Shown here in pieces: positions 48,206-55,246 of a stretch of DNA of 55,372 bases (the stretch's first letter is position 1; each line of letters starts with the position of its first letter). Under the pieces are notes generated by a model. It searched no databases. It worked only from the letters and a program-made list of their open reading frames with translations, and was not told the DNA's origin. Both the position numbers and the translations under genes were made by a program. The DNA comes from Ferruginibacter sp. (lineage in GTDB: Bacteria > Bacteroidota > Bacteroidia > Chitinophagales > Chitinophagaceae): NCBI GenBank assembly GCA_025963635.1, contig JAOQAK010000011.1, forward strand, positions 1 through 55,372, read 5' to 3'.

Positions 48206-48302
48206 AATTTTTTTCCAAAAACTAAAATTTCTTTTGGTGTAGACCTGGCGGTGACAGGTTGAATTTAAAAATTACCGCATGAATTGTAGTTCACAAAACT
48301 TC

Positions 48303-48380
48303 GCCCAACAGCGGTTTGCAAAAGTTTGAAAGTACATTGTAGCTTAGCCGGTGAGTCTTCGTAACAAAAGTTTGTTGGGC
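48303..48380 (+). other. Canonical-length attC-like site
   Basis: A 78-bp element bounded by GCCCAACA (48303-48310) and TGTTGGGC (48373-48380), exact inverse complements. GCCCAAC fits RYYYAAC and GTTGGGC fits GTTRRRY, the classical integron consensus boxes. Inner boxes GGTTTGCAAAAG and CTTCGTAACAAAAG match the L-type arms of sites A and B in the same orientation. Similarity to the HTH gene begins exactly at its right edge, so the 3' third of the second HTH copy was lost at this point. Confidence 0.7.
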
Positions 48381-48532
48381 TGTTGCCTACGGGGATTTTT
48401 CTTTTATCATCGCAAGCGTCTTTTCCATTGGTCTGCCCCAGGCGAGGTACCATTGCACCTCCTGCTTCATAAAGCTTACTTCACCATTGGCGGGTTTAAA
48501 TCAGCTGTGTTTGGCTACTGGTGCGGATTTTA
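48379..48532 (-). pseudogene. Middle fragment of the second HTH gene copy
   Basis: On the minus strand this segment aligns with codons about 61-113 of the intact HTH gene (38180-38335). For example, CAGGCGAGGTACCATTGCAC corresponds to CCTGGCGAGGCACCATTGCG of the intact copy. The frame is no longer intact. It is separated from the 5' fragment (50704-50865) by the 2148-bp Septu-like unit, and its other side ends at the attC-like site 48303-48380. Confidence 0.8.
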
Positions 48533-48719
48533 CTTTGCATTGCCGAAGGGCAGGGAATAAAAGTTGGTCCAGCCTGGTGGAACTGCCTATTTAGATTGTG
48601 ATGTTCAAATTGATGAAAAGTTCATTAGAATGAGTCCAGCCCCAAACCGCCACTGCCATGTTGCTGCTACTCAAGTTTCAATGTCCAGGCCTGACTTTGC
48701 AAATGCACTGTTAGCTGCA
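48533..48719 (-). other. attC-like site of the Septu-like unit
   Basis: Read on the minus strand: TGCAGCTAAC, then AGTGCATTTGCAAAGTCAGG and CCTGGACATTG on the left; CCCTGCCCTTCGGCAATGCA followed by AAG on the right. Total 187 bp. The left arm is nearly the same as that of site A (AAGTCAGGGCTGGACATTG), so the two belong to one site family in opposite orientations. It starts 16 bp after the HNH gene stop. Confidence 0.65.
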
Positions 48720-48734
48720 GGCTTTGTATAGTGT

Positions 48735-49322
48735 TTATTCCAATATAAGCCAAAGATCTATGCCAAATTCTTCTTTTATAGCTCGCAAATATGACAAGTG
48801 ACAATAATCATCATCCAGTAAATTTAAAAAGAAGGTATGTGCATCTTCCTGAAATGCTTCCATTTCTTGGCGCTTTCTTGCTATGTATTTTTTTCGTTTT
48901 TCAGCTAGAGCAGGATCATCCAGTTTCAAAAGCTTTATGAGATTTAATGCTTCTAGATCATCTTCTGATGCTGCAAAATAATCCCCATCTAGATAAATGA
49001 TTCTTTGCTCAAAATTAGGATCCGTTGGATGAAGAACAGGCTGAAACTCTACCCACTTAGTGCTTTTTTCGCTATTCCACTGACGCTTAACTAAAAACCA
49101 ATTGCAATAATCATCTTCGTTCGTGCCTTTTAGAGTGGGATTGAAATGTTCTATTTCTTTTGCATCTGTTCTACTTAAATATTCATCAGTATATGCACAA
49201 AATCCCTTTTGTTCTGATAATAAAATAGTTGCAATCTTTAAGTTATTCCTTGAATTGTTGACGATATATTTTAAACGATCTTTTAAAATTGCCGACTCTT
49301 CGCTTTTAAACGCTTTTCTCAT
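48735..49322 (-). CDS. HNH endonuclease, PtuB-like (Septu-type defence)
   Basis: The protein has 195 residues. HNH-type core: GFCAYTDEYL (Cys42), then KEIEHFNPTLKG with Glu58-His59 and the Asn/Pro typical of IEHFxP, and DDYCNWFLVKRQWNSEKS with Asn74, Asn83 and Lys86. The pattern is that of TIGR02646/PtuB-like HNH proteins encoded next to ATPases, but the usual CxxC zinc pairs are mostly lost (Thr45 in the first, none in the second). The C-terminal half is helical. Its start codon overlaps the ATPase stop by one base (TAATG), so the two are translationally coupled. Likely role: nuclease effector of a Septu-like anti-phage pair. Confidence 0.75.
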   Translation of the reverse strand: MRKAFKSEESAILKDRLKYIVNNSRNNLKIATILLSEQKGFCAYTDEYLSRTDAKEIEHFNPTLKGTNEDDYCNWFLVKRQWNSEKSTKWVEFQPVLHPTDPNFEQRIIYLDGDYFAASEDDLEALNLIKLLKLDDPALAEKRKKYIARKRQEMEAFQEDAHTFFLNLLDDDYCHLSYLRAIKEEFGIDLWLILE

Positions 49323-50602
49323 TAAAAATTATATTTGTCGCCTAATTCAGCTAATTCAATTATTAACTCTTTTTTCTTTTCAACTTCAGGTTCATTGGCA
49401 ACTTTTCTTTTTAATTCCAAATAATCTTGATACGCTTTTTTCCCAAACTCGTTATAGTAGTCGACATTGAAATCATTCATTAACAAGTCATTTGGGTCAT
49501 CGCCGATAGGGGAGATTCCTGGACGAACTTCTACTTTTCCGTTCCTATCAAAATTTAAAATAAATCTTTCCTCTGGTTCAAATGCCGCTGCTATAAACGG
49601 TGAATGGGTTGCAATTATTAACTGTGAATAAGGCGCAATATTTTTATAATGTTTTATCAAATCAATTTGCATATCCGGAAAAAGGGATCTTTCTGGTTCG
49701 TCTATTAGAATAATTGAATCAGTAGTGTCGAGTGTAAACAAAGGGAACATTGAGAGCAATAAGCCTTTTGTTCCAGTGCTTAGACTTGAAATAGGAATTA
49801 CGTCATCATTAATTTTTGACCTAATTGGAATAGGATATTCAGTGTTTACTAAATCAATTTCCAGATTTAGTTTCTTCAAAATTGGATCAAAATAATTTGC
49901 AAACTTAATAAGTGGATTTTCGTTATCTGCTGCCCATTTAGCATATTGTTTATTTAGCTTATTTAAATCTCCGATAGCCCCCTTGTTTATTAATTCTGAA
50001 GCCATTTGAGTAAATCGCTTTCGATAGTCTAATATTTTTGATAATAGCGAAAACCAAATCTCTTTATTTATCTCCTGCTTGAATTCATAGATATAATTTG
50101 GTTGGTTTATATTTCTATTAGGCCAAGGGGATGACTCATCAGTTGAGTTGTTAAGATTTATTGGGTTTTGATTAAAAAATTCAATGGTTTCTTTTGAAAT
50201 TATGTCGGAAGTAAAATACAGTAGTCGCAAGCTATCGTTAATTAGTTTACCTACACTTCCTCCGCCGCTTTCGATGTTTTTATACTCTTTTCCATTGTGT
50301 ACAATTTCGCTTTCTTTGATTATCAAAGATTCATTCTTATACAAGAACTCGATTTTACCTTTAAAATTTAGACGAAAGTGATGAAACAAATGAGCGCCAT
50401 TAAGAACTTCTGTAGTCTCTATTTTCAAAAATGTATCCTTTATTAACTCTAATATAGTTGTCTTACCTGTAGCACTTTGGCCAATCAGACAGATTTTTTC
50501 CAAAGGTTTCCCGGCATTGGCATGTCCATTTGGATAAGTGAAGTCAAAGTTGATATTTTCTAAATGCCTGTAAGATTCTATATCTAATGTTTTGATTTGC
50601 AT
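49322..50602 (-). CDS. AAA/ABC-type ATPase, PtuA-like (Septu-type defence)
   Basis: The protein has 426 residues. Walker A GQSATGKT (41-48), ABC-like signature LSTGTKG (274-280), Walker B IILIDEPE (297-304) with Asp301-Glu302, D-loop SLFPDMQ and H-loop His333 (IIATHSPF) place it in the OLD/RecF-like AAA_15/AAA_21 ATPases. There is no TOPRIM domain after the ATPase, so it is not an OLD nuclease; the HNH partner downstream fills that place as in Septu (PtuA-PtuB). PtuA proteins are often longer, so this is a compact form. AAA ATPase plus HNH could also be an undescribed relative of Septu. The start MQIKTLDIESYRHL is typical of the family. Confidence 0.82.
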   Translation of the reverse strand: MQIKTLDIESYRHLENINFDFTYPNGHANAGKPLEKICLIGQSATGKTTILELIKDTFLKIETTEVLNGAHLFHHFRLNFKGKIEFLYKNESLIIKESEIVHNGKEYKNIESGGGSVGKLINDSLRLLYFTSDIISKETIEFFNQNPINLNNSTDESSPWPNRNINQPNYIYEFKQEINKEIWFSLLSKILDYRKRFTQMASELINKGAIGDLNKLNKQYAKWAADNENPLIKFANYFDPILKKLNLEIDLVNTEYPIPIRSKINDDVIPISSLSTGTKGLLLSMFPLFTLDTTDSIILIDEPERSLFPDMQIDLIKHYKNIAPYSQLIIATHSPFIAAAFEPEERFILNFDRNGKVEVRPGISPIGDDPNDLLMNDFNVDYYNEFGKKAYQDYLELKRKVANEPEVEKKKELIIELAELGDKYNF

Positions 50603-50703
50603 AATTTTCTGTATTAAACAAATATACTAATCTTCGAACGTTCGATAAAATTATTGAAACGCCGCAACGCTTGCAGCTAACACTTGTTTTGATTTTTTTT
50701 TTG

Positions 50704-50865
50704 TCACACCGCCAAGGGCAACATCGCATGTGATGCCAGCTTACGGGCCTTGGCTGCATGCAGATAAAGCAGGGCAGGACTCACTTCCAAAAAATTCCCG
50801 AGGTCGCGGAAATTGATGCCTCTATGATGGTATAAAAACATCGCACAGCGATTTTTTTTTGCCAT
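50704..50865 (-). pseudogene. 5' fragment of the second HTH gene copy
   Basis: A 53-codon frame (MAKKNRCAMFLYHHRG, then INFRDLGNFLEVSPALLYLH) aligns with residues 1-52 of the intact HTH protein, including the whole HTH, and stops at a TGA (50704-50706) just before the Septu-like unit begins at 50680. Promoter and GTTTAC array are intact, so the isolated HTH domain could still be made. The missing middle part lies at 48379-48532. Confidence 0.8.
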
Positions 50866-50891
50866 GAGATTAGATATTTTTATAAGGGTAG

Positions 50892-50996
50892 CAAAAATAA
50901 AAAGTGTAAACAAAACCCTTGTAAACATTTTTTTGTTTACACATGTTTTGTTTACACTTGTGTAAACAAGATGCATGTAAATGTTTTTTTGTTTAC
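50892..50996 (-). promoter_or_regulatory. GTTTAC array of the second HTH copy
   Basis: The -7 element TATTTTTG (minus strand, 50899-50892) and GTAAAC/GTTTAC boxes at 50906, 50921, 50935, 50950, 50962 and 50991 repeat the layout of the first copy; the sixth box is changed to GTAAAT (50977). Box order, orientation and spacing are preserved although surrounding DNA has diverged, which suggests the boxes are under selection. Confidence 0.75.
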
Positions 50997-51390
50997 ACCC
51001 TTAAACAAAACAGGCAGGCATTAAAAAAATGTAGTTTGCCCCGGGTGTTTTTGGGGAATTTGTCGATGGTGGCCTTTATAAGATGACGTCCTGCACCGGC
51101 GGTTCAAATACTTGTGGATTTCCTGCCGGGTTGTTTCTGCAGGTTAAAAAAATATGGTATCACATGTTACCTTCCTGGCAATGCATATTTGCAGGGGAGA
51201 GGAGGGTGTTAAAAGAAAGTTTGTAACCAATTCAAAAATGGCTGTGCCGCTAACCAAAAGGCGTAAATATTTTCACTTCAACAATGGCAGGACGTTTTTT
51301 ATACGGCTAAATGCTTACTTTGCGGAAATTATTTCCGTTTGATGCCCTGGTCTTTAATTTCCGTACTTGTTATGTCGATCCCTGGTAAAT

Positions 51391-51719
51391 AGCGTTTGAT
51401 CAATGGAATGAATTCAGATATGTGGATTCGTGGATGCGATTTCGTGTAAGAACGGGCGAAGATTGAGGCAGTATTAAAATGGGATCTTTTTTGCTATGTA
51501 AATGAAAAACATTACTTCAAATTTAAAAAATCTGACCACGTTTATTCTAAATTGCCTATCGATGGAATCACGTATCACATTCCTGATTCCATCTATTTCT
51601 AAGAATATGAGAGAAATTTGCAATGACCGGCTTAGTCATATTTCCACTTAACTACCAATTACAAATTTAACAGGGTAACCGAAAACTGACTAGAGTAGGT
51701 AAAATTTAAAACTTTCATT
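51391..51719. other. Gene-free stretch
   Basis: About 330 bp without a convincing gene. A 7-bp inverted pair GGAATCA (51562-51568) and TGATTCC (51583-51589) is present. No copy of the recurrent blocks was found here. Confidence 0.45.
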
Positions 51720-51905
51720 ATGACTTTATTATTTGGAATGCCAGGCGGTGTGGAATGGATTTTCCTTTTCGTAGCAATATTACCATCGTTGATTATACCA
51801 ATATTGGCAATTGTTCTTTACTTAAGAAATCGGGAATTAAAAAAACAAGTGCAAATATTAACAGCCGAAAATAACACATTACTTGCCAGGTTAGAAAAAG
51901 GGTAG
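51720..51905 (+). CDS. Small membrane protein with coiled-coil tail
   Basis: The protein has 61 residues. One or two hydrophobic segments (about 12-34: WIFLFVAILPSLIIPILAIV) are followed by a charged, heptad-like tail (RNRELKKQVQILTAENNTLL). I do not recognise the family; short proteins of this shape are common in Bacteroidota and may be signalling or assembly factors. It is followed within 10 bp by a copy of the 50-bp recurrent block, consistent with being a cassette-borne gene. Confidence 0.6.
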   Translation: MTLLFGMPGGVEWIFLFVAILPSLIIPILAIVLYLRNRELKKQVQILTAENNTLLARLEKG

Positions 51906-51913
51906 GTGTTTTT

Positions 51914-51962
51914 TTCATATTTGGGTCGTTTGCTGTAATCGAGTAGTTTAGCGTGTGTCAAC
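51914..51962 (+). repeat. 50-bp recurrent block
   Basis: CATATTTGGGTCGTTTGCTG, then TAATCGAGTAGTTTAGCGTG, aligns with the blocks at 44156, 46219, 46988, 54419 and 55183. It is followed by CAACCAATCGTTCGCAATAT, in the place of the R'-like end. It stands directly before the beta-barrel gene. Confidence 0.7.
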
Positions 51963-52030
51963 CAATCGTTCGCAATATTGCGGTCGACCTTGCTTTGGAG
52001 GGAGCGGAAATAGCCAAACAAACAAATTAT

Positions 52031-52549
52031 ATGAGAAAAACATTAATTTTTCTGATACTGTTAGTTAGTTTATTTGAAAGTGTCCGGGCACAAAAAGGAG
52101 ATAAAAGCATTTCAGCAGGTCCATTAATTTCCTTTCCACTTGAAAAGCATACAATTCCTGGCTACAAAACCGGTGTAGGCATAGAGGTAACCGGCCAGTA
52201 TTACTTAGCAAGCAAAAGCTCCTTATTAGGACAAATTGGGTTAACTTCATTTGGAACAAGGCAAGTACTGAACTCTTATGAAAAGAACCTGAAACTGATG
52301 TCTCTGAAAGGTGGTTACAGATACGACATTGGTTCATCAGGATTCTTTATTAATGGATTGGTTGGAACGGATATAGACACTGAAGATGGATTTACATCTG
52401 CGGCTTTCACATTGGGAGCAGGAAAACGCTTCCCTGTTAAAGATGTCTATTTTATAGATGCAGGCATAGATTATATCGGCGGTGATACAGAAAAAAGGGT
52501 GAACATTAAAGTCGCCTTTAGCATTTTACAAAGACCTAAGAAAGGCTAA
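52031..52549 (+). CDS. Outer-membrane beta-barrel protein (small)
   Basis: The protein has 172 residues. Signal peptide about 1-21 (RKTLIFLILLVSLFESVRAQ), then alternating amphipathic strands (GVGIEVTGQYYLASKSSLLG, LKGGYRYDIGSSGFFINGLV, AAFTLGAGKRF) in the manner of 8-stranded barrels (porin-family/PorT-like). The last residue run is basic rather than aromatic. The start at 52031 was chosen because the longer frame reads through the repeat block upstream. The function is unknown. It lies between a recurrent block and an attC-like left arm (52567-52602). Confidence 0.8.
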   Translation: MRKTLIFLILLVSLFESVRAQKGDKSISAGPLISFPLEKHTIPGYKTGVGIEVTGQYYLASKSSLLGQIGLTSFGTRQVLNSYEKNLKLMSLKGGYRYDIGSSGFFINGLVGTDIDTEDGFTSAAFTLGAGKRFPVKDVYFIDAGIDYIGGDTEKRVNIKVAFSILQRPKKG

Positions 52550-53080
52550 CGAATAATAGAAATAAAGGCACTAACCATGCATCGGCAAAATACGGGCGTG
52601 GACGTTGGAACATCAGCATCAGCAAAATTGCAGGTTTGGTTCGGGACTGGAGTGTTTAGCAACCAGGGCTGGTGGGTACTTTAAACATTACATTTATGAA
52701 TTTGCATTTGTTAACCTGTATTTTTTGAGGAACGGAGCAGCCGCATTTTAATCAGGAGACAGTACAAGTCTTAAAATTTATGAAGAATACGAAGATCAAT
52801 TCTGCGGGCAAACAAACAGTTTGGTAATATAGAGGGGCTACGGATATATTCTCAGCTTTCGTTCAATATTGGTTTTAGTTTCAACTGACGGACAAAGCAA
52901 ATCGATGGTTATCTTTATCAACGTTTATACCTCTATTCAAGAAGCCTTACGGGTTGACAATTACCAAATACCGCAACATCGCGAAGCCACAACCGTTATG
53001 CGTCACTCCACATTCTGCTTCGTTTTAAAATGGGTACACCGAAATTAAAATTCTGCAATACTTATACATTAACCATTTCT
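52550..53080 (+). other. Intergenic region with attC-like arms far apart
   Basis: A left arm CACTAACCATGCATCGGCAA then AATACGGGCGTGG (52570-52602) follows the beta-barrel gene. A right-arm-like CATCGCGAAGCCACAACC plus GTTATGCG (52995-53002) lies 400 bp later, just before the transglutaminase-like gene. The DNA between shows no gene. Either the site has grown by an insertion or the two arms belong to different decayed sites. Confidence 0.4.
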
Positions 53081-54208
53081 ATGATTAAAATTATCCTCTC
53101 CCTGTTACTAATTGGTTACTTTCCGCAAACTGTATATTCCCAGAAGAAAGAAGCCCGCCCTGATGCTGACGTTATTCCTGCGAGTAGCTGTGTATCTGTG
53201 GTTGAATTTTCATCATACATCAAACGGACTTTTGTTACAGACACCGCCCAAATAAGAGCTATTTATGTATGGATAGCCAATAATGTTAGCTACGATCTGG
53301 CCGGCATGCAGAATGCAATAAACAATCCTCAAAGTCGGCCGCAAGATGTAGCTGATGTACTCAAAACCCGTAGTGCAGTATGCCAGGGTTACTCGGATTT
53401 ATTTACGGCTCTATGCAAGAATGTTGGAATAAATGCCTTAGTTGTGCCGGGATATACAAAAGCTGCCGGAAGAGTAATGCCTATGTCACATGCATGGGTT
53501 GCGGCTGAACTGGGCGGGGAGTGGTTCCTTTTCGATCCTACCTGGGGCGCTGGTTACGTGATTGATAATCATTTTGTAAAACGATTCAATAATGCCTTTT
53601 ATAAACAATATCCAAAAGATTTCATCTCCGACCATATGCCATTTGATCCCCTGTATCAATTTCTTTCCTATCCTAAAAACAATAGAGAATTTATTGATGG
53701 CACTCCATCAAACAGCAGACTTCTTTTTAATTATAAAGACAGCTTGCATCAGTACAATCAGTTTTCTTCATACGAACAAATGTCCGCAGAGTTAAGACGT
53801 ATCGAAGGTGCCGGAATCGCAAACGATTTATTACAGGAACGGAGGCAGTATTTAAAAAGAGGACTACAATCTTTTACTTCCAAAAATGCATTTGATGAAT
53901 CAAACGTAGCTTTTTCCAAGGCAATGACGCTGTTGAACGATTATTACGGGCAAAGAAATAAACAGTTTAGCACAATGGGGGACAACGACCTCCTTCAAGC
54001 TTTGGATAGTATGAAATACTATGTAAAACTTTCGCGGTCGCTGCTATCGCAAGCGATCATTCAAAATGATGAACAACAAAAGGCAAAAACAAGTAACCTC
54101 GCGAATATTGATCAGTATTGGAAACAATTGAACCCGGAGGAACTGTTTGTACAAAAATATATTGCCACAGATAAGACCTTACGAAAAGAATTGTTCAAAA
54201 AAATGTGA
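53081..54208 (+). CDS. Secreted transglutaminase-like protein
   Basis: The protein has 375 residues. Signal peptide about 1-20 (VYSQKK). A transglutaminase-like core holds Cys101 (SAVCQGYSDLF), His137 (PMSHAWVAAEL) and Asp152 (FLFDPTWGAGY), the full Cys-His-Asp triad, preceded by AIYVWIANNVSYD. The C-terminal 200 residues are helical without a known domain. Such proteins may be peptidases or cross-linking enzymes of the periplasm. The start at 53081 was preferred to one 17 codons upstream because it starts a normal signal peptide. In the array its 5' edge may be GTTATGCG (52995-53002). Confidence 0.9.
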   Translation: MIKIILSLLLIGYFPQTVYSQKKEARPDADVIPASSCVSVVEFSSYIKRTFVTDTAQIRAIYVWIANNVSYDLAGMQNAINNPQSRPQDVADVLKTRSAVCQGYSDLFTALCKNVGINALVVPGYTKAAGRVMPMSHAWVAAELGGEWFLFDPTWGAGYVIDNHFVKRFNNAFYKQYPKDFISDHMPFDPLYQFLSYPKNNREFIDGTPSNSRLLFNYKDSLHQYNQFSSYEQMSAELRRIEGAGIANDLLQERRQYLKRGLQSFTSKNAFDESNVAFSKAMTLLNDYYGQRNKQFSTMGDNDLLQALDSMKYYVKLSRSLLSQAIIQNDEQQKAKTSNLANIDQYWKQLNPEELFVQKYIATDKTLRKELFKKM

Positions 54209-54225
54209 AGGGCGAACGCAAAAGA

Positions 54226-54478
54226 ATATATGTCAAAAGTGAAGGCGGGATATGGAAACTTCAACATCCGGGACGCTGTCCAGTGCCTGTCGTATTACTA
54301 TTTCTGATTAATTAAAAGATTACCGCTGAAAATGCGGCGCTTTTATTGCTTTTATCTGATTACAAATAAATTCCATACCGTATACCCTTGTGAGCCAAAT
54401 AGAGCGCCTTTGTGAAACAGTTATATTTGGGTCATTTGCCGCAATAGAGTAGTTTAGTGTACAACGCGGGTTATACGT
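54226..54478 (+). repeat. Long intergenic repeat, copy E
   Basis: It opens with ATGTCAAAAGTGAAGGCGGG, a decayed left arm. AGATTACCGCTGAAAATGCG follows (54318 onward), then GAGCCAAATAGAGCGCC (shared with copy C) and the 50-bp block 54419-54465 with perfect TATATTTG and GCCGCAATAGAGTAGTTTAG. It ends CAACGCGG-GTTATACG (54470-54477). The next gene starts 3 bp later, so its start codon lies at the very edge of the element. Confidence 0.75.
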
Positions 54479-54479
54479 C

Positions 54480-55010
54480 ATGCTATCGAACACCCTGGTG
54501 ATTTCGTTAACCAAAAAAATTGAAGTGAACAACAGGCTGATCAAAATACTATTTGGCGCATCCATTGCACTCTACATGTCTATTGTCTGTTTCAATAATA
54601 TAACGGACTATGATTCAAATTTCCAATTTGTACGTATGGTCTCAGGCATGCAGGATGTATTCTCAAAAGAAAGAACCGGATGGCGTTCTATTAATAGTGC
54701 AACTTTACACCACATCATGTACCTGTTCATTATTGCATGGGAAATAACGATCGCTATTTTAAGTATCACTGGCATTTTTAAAATGATACAGAAGTTAAAG
54801 TCAGGTACAGTTGAGTTTAACCAATCAAAGAAATTCCTCGTCACCGGATTAGCGCTTGGAGTGATCCTTTGGTTCGGCATGTTCATTACGATTGGGGGAG
54901 AATGGTTTTTGATGTGGCAATCGAAAAACTGGAACGGCCAAAACACAGCGTTTTCACTAAGCATATGTTTTTTACTCTTCCTGGTACACCTGAACCAGCG
55001 CGATGATTAG
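54480..55010 (+). CDS. DUF2165-like small integral membrane protein
   Basis: The protein has 176 residues. Four hydrophobic segments (about 22-40, 78-98, 118-138, 154-172) and conserved-looking NNITDYDSNFQFVRMV and GGEWFLMWQSKNWNGQ match DUF2165 predicted small membrane proteins; the function is unknown. The start codon lies 2 bp after the repeat end GTTATACG (54470-54477). The stop region contains GTATAA (55010-55015), close to the inverse complement of that edge, as expected for a single-gene cassette with very little non-coding DNA. Confidence 0.85.
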   Translation: MLSNTLVISLTKKIEVNNRLIKILFGASIALYMSIVCFNNITDYDSNFQFVRMVSGMQDVFSKERTGWRSINSATLHHIMYLFIIAWEITIAILSITGIFKMIQKLKSGTVEFNQSKKFLVTGLALGVILWFGMFITIGGEWFLMWQSKNWNGQNTAFSLSICFLLFLVHLNQRDD

Positions 55011-55246
55011 TATAATAGATATCCAAAATTAGCTGCTGTCTTCAATGACATCTTTCAATCATCCTCTGTTATCGGCAGATGGATTGCTGGTATCCACCGG
55101 GTGCAGAACGCTATCCTGTATCTACCTTTCAAAACTTTCAGAAGATTGCCAGATTACCGCCGCGAATGCGGTTTTCGTGGAACAATATATTTGCATCACT
55201 TGCCGCAATGAAGTATTTTAGTGTAGGTCAACGCGAGCGTTAGCGG
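55011..55246 (+). repeat. Long intergenic repeat, copy F, ending in GTTAGCGG
   Basis: It contains AGATTACCGCCGCGAATGCG (from 55151) and the 50-bp block at 55183-55233 with TATATTTG and CTTGCCGCAATGAAGTATTT. It ends CAACGCGAGC-GTTAGCGG (55239-55246), the best preserved R'-like end of this repeat type and identical to the edge of site A. A further unit starts here and runs off the window; 55247-55372 holds ACTCAACT/AGTTG and GGCTAACG but no gene. Confidence 0.7.

Larger units (their letters stand above)
48533..50680 (-). mobile_element. Integron-like cassette carrying a Septu-like defence pair
   Basis: This 2148-bp unit, oriented on the minus strand, begins with TTAGCTGCA after a target G (50681) and ends with its own attC-like site (48719 down to 48533). 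The edges TGCAGCTAAC (50672-50681) and GTTAGCTGCA (48710-48719) are perfect 10-bp inverse complements, as required for an integron cassette whose R' was split by recombination at G|TT. It interrupts the second HTH gene copy; the corresponding site in the intact copy reads ACAG|TTGAAAG. Content: 78-bp leader, ATPase gene, HNH gene, attC. Confidence 0.75.
50681..51390. repeat. Duplicated HTH module, copy 2
   Basis: It aligns with 38336-39034: the start of the HTH gene, the GTTTAC array and the upstream DNA up to the phrase ATCCCTGG (51390). The left end is the cassette junction. It contains the counterpart of the 34-codon frame (ATG 51238 to TGA 51342; MAVPLTKRRKYFHFNNGR at its start), in register with copy 1 but with substitutions spread over all codon positions. 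Coding status is therefore unclear. Confidence 0.78.

Noticed and set aside
51154..51342. 62-codon + strand frame in the second HTH module
   Set aside because: The corresponding stretch in copy 1 is interrupted by a stop; only the last 34 codons stay open in both copies.
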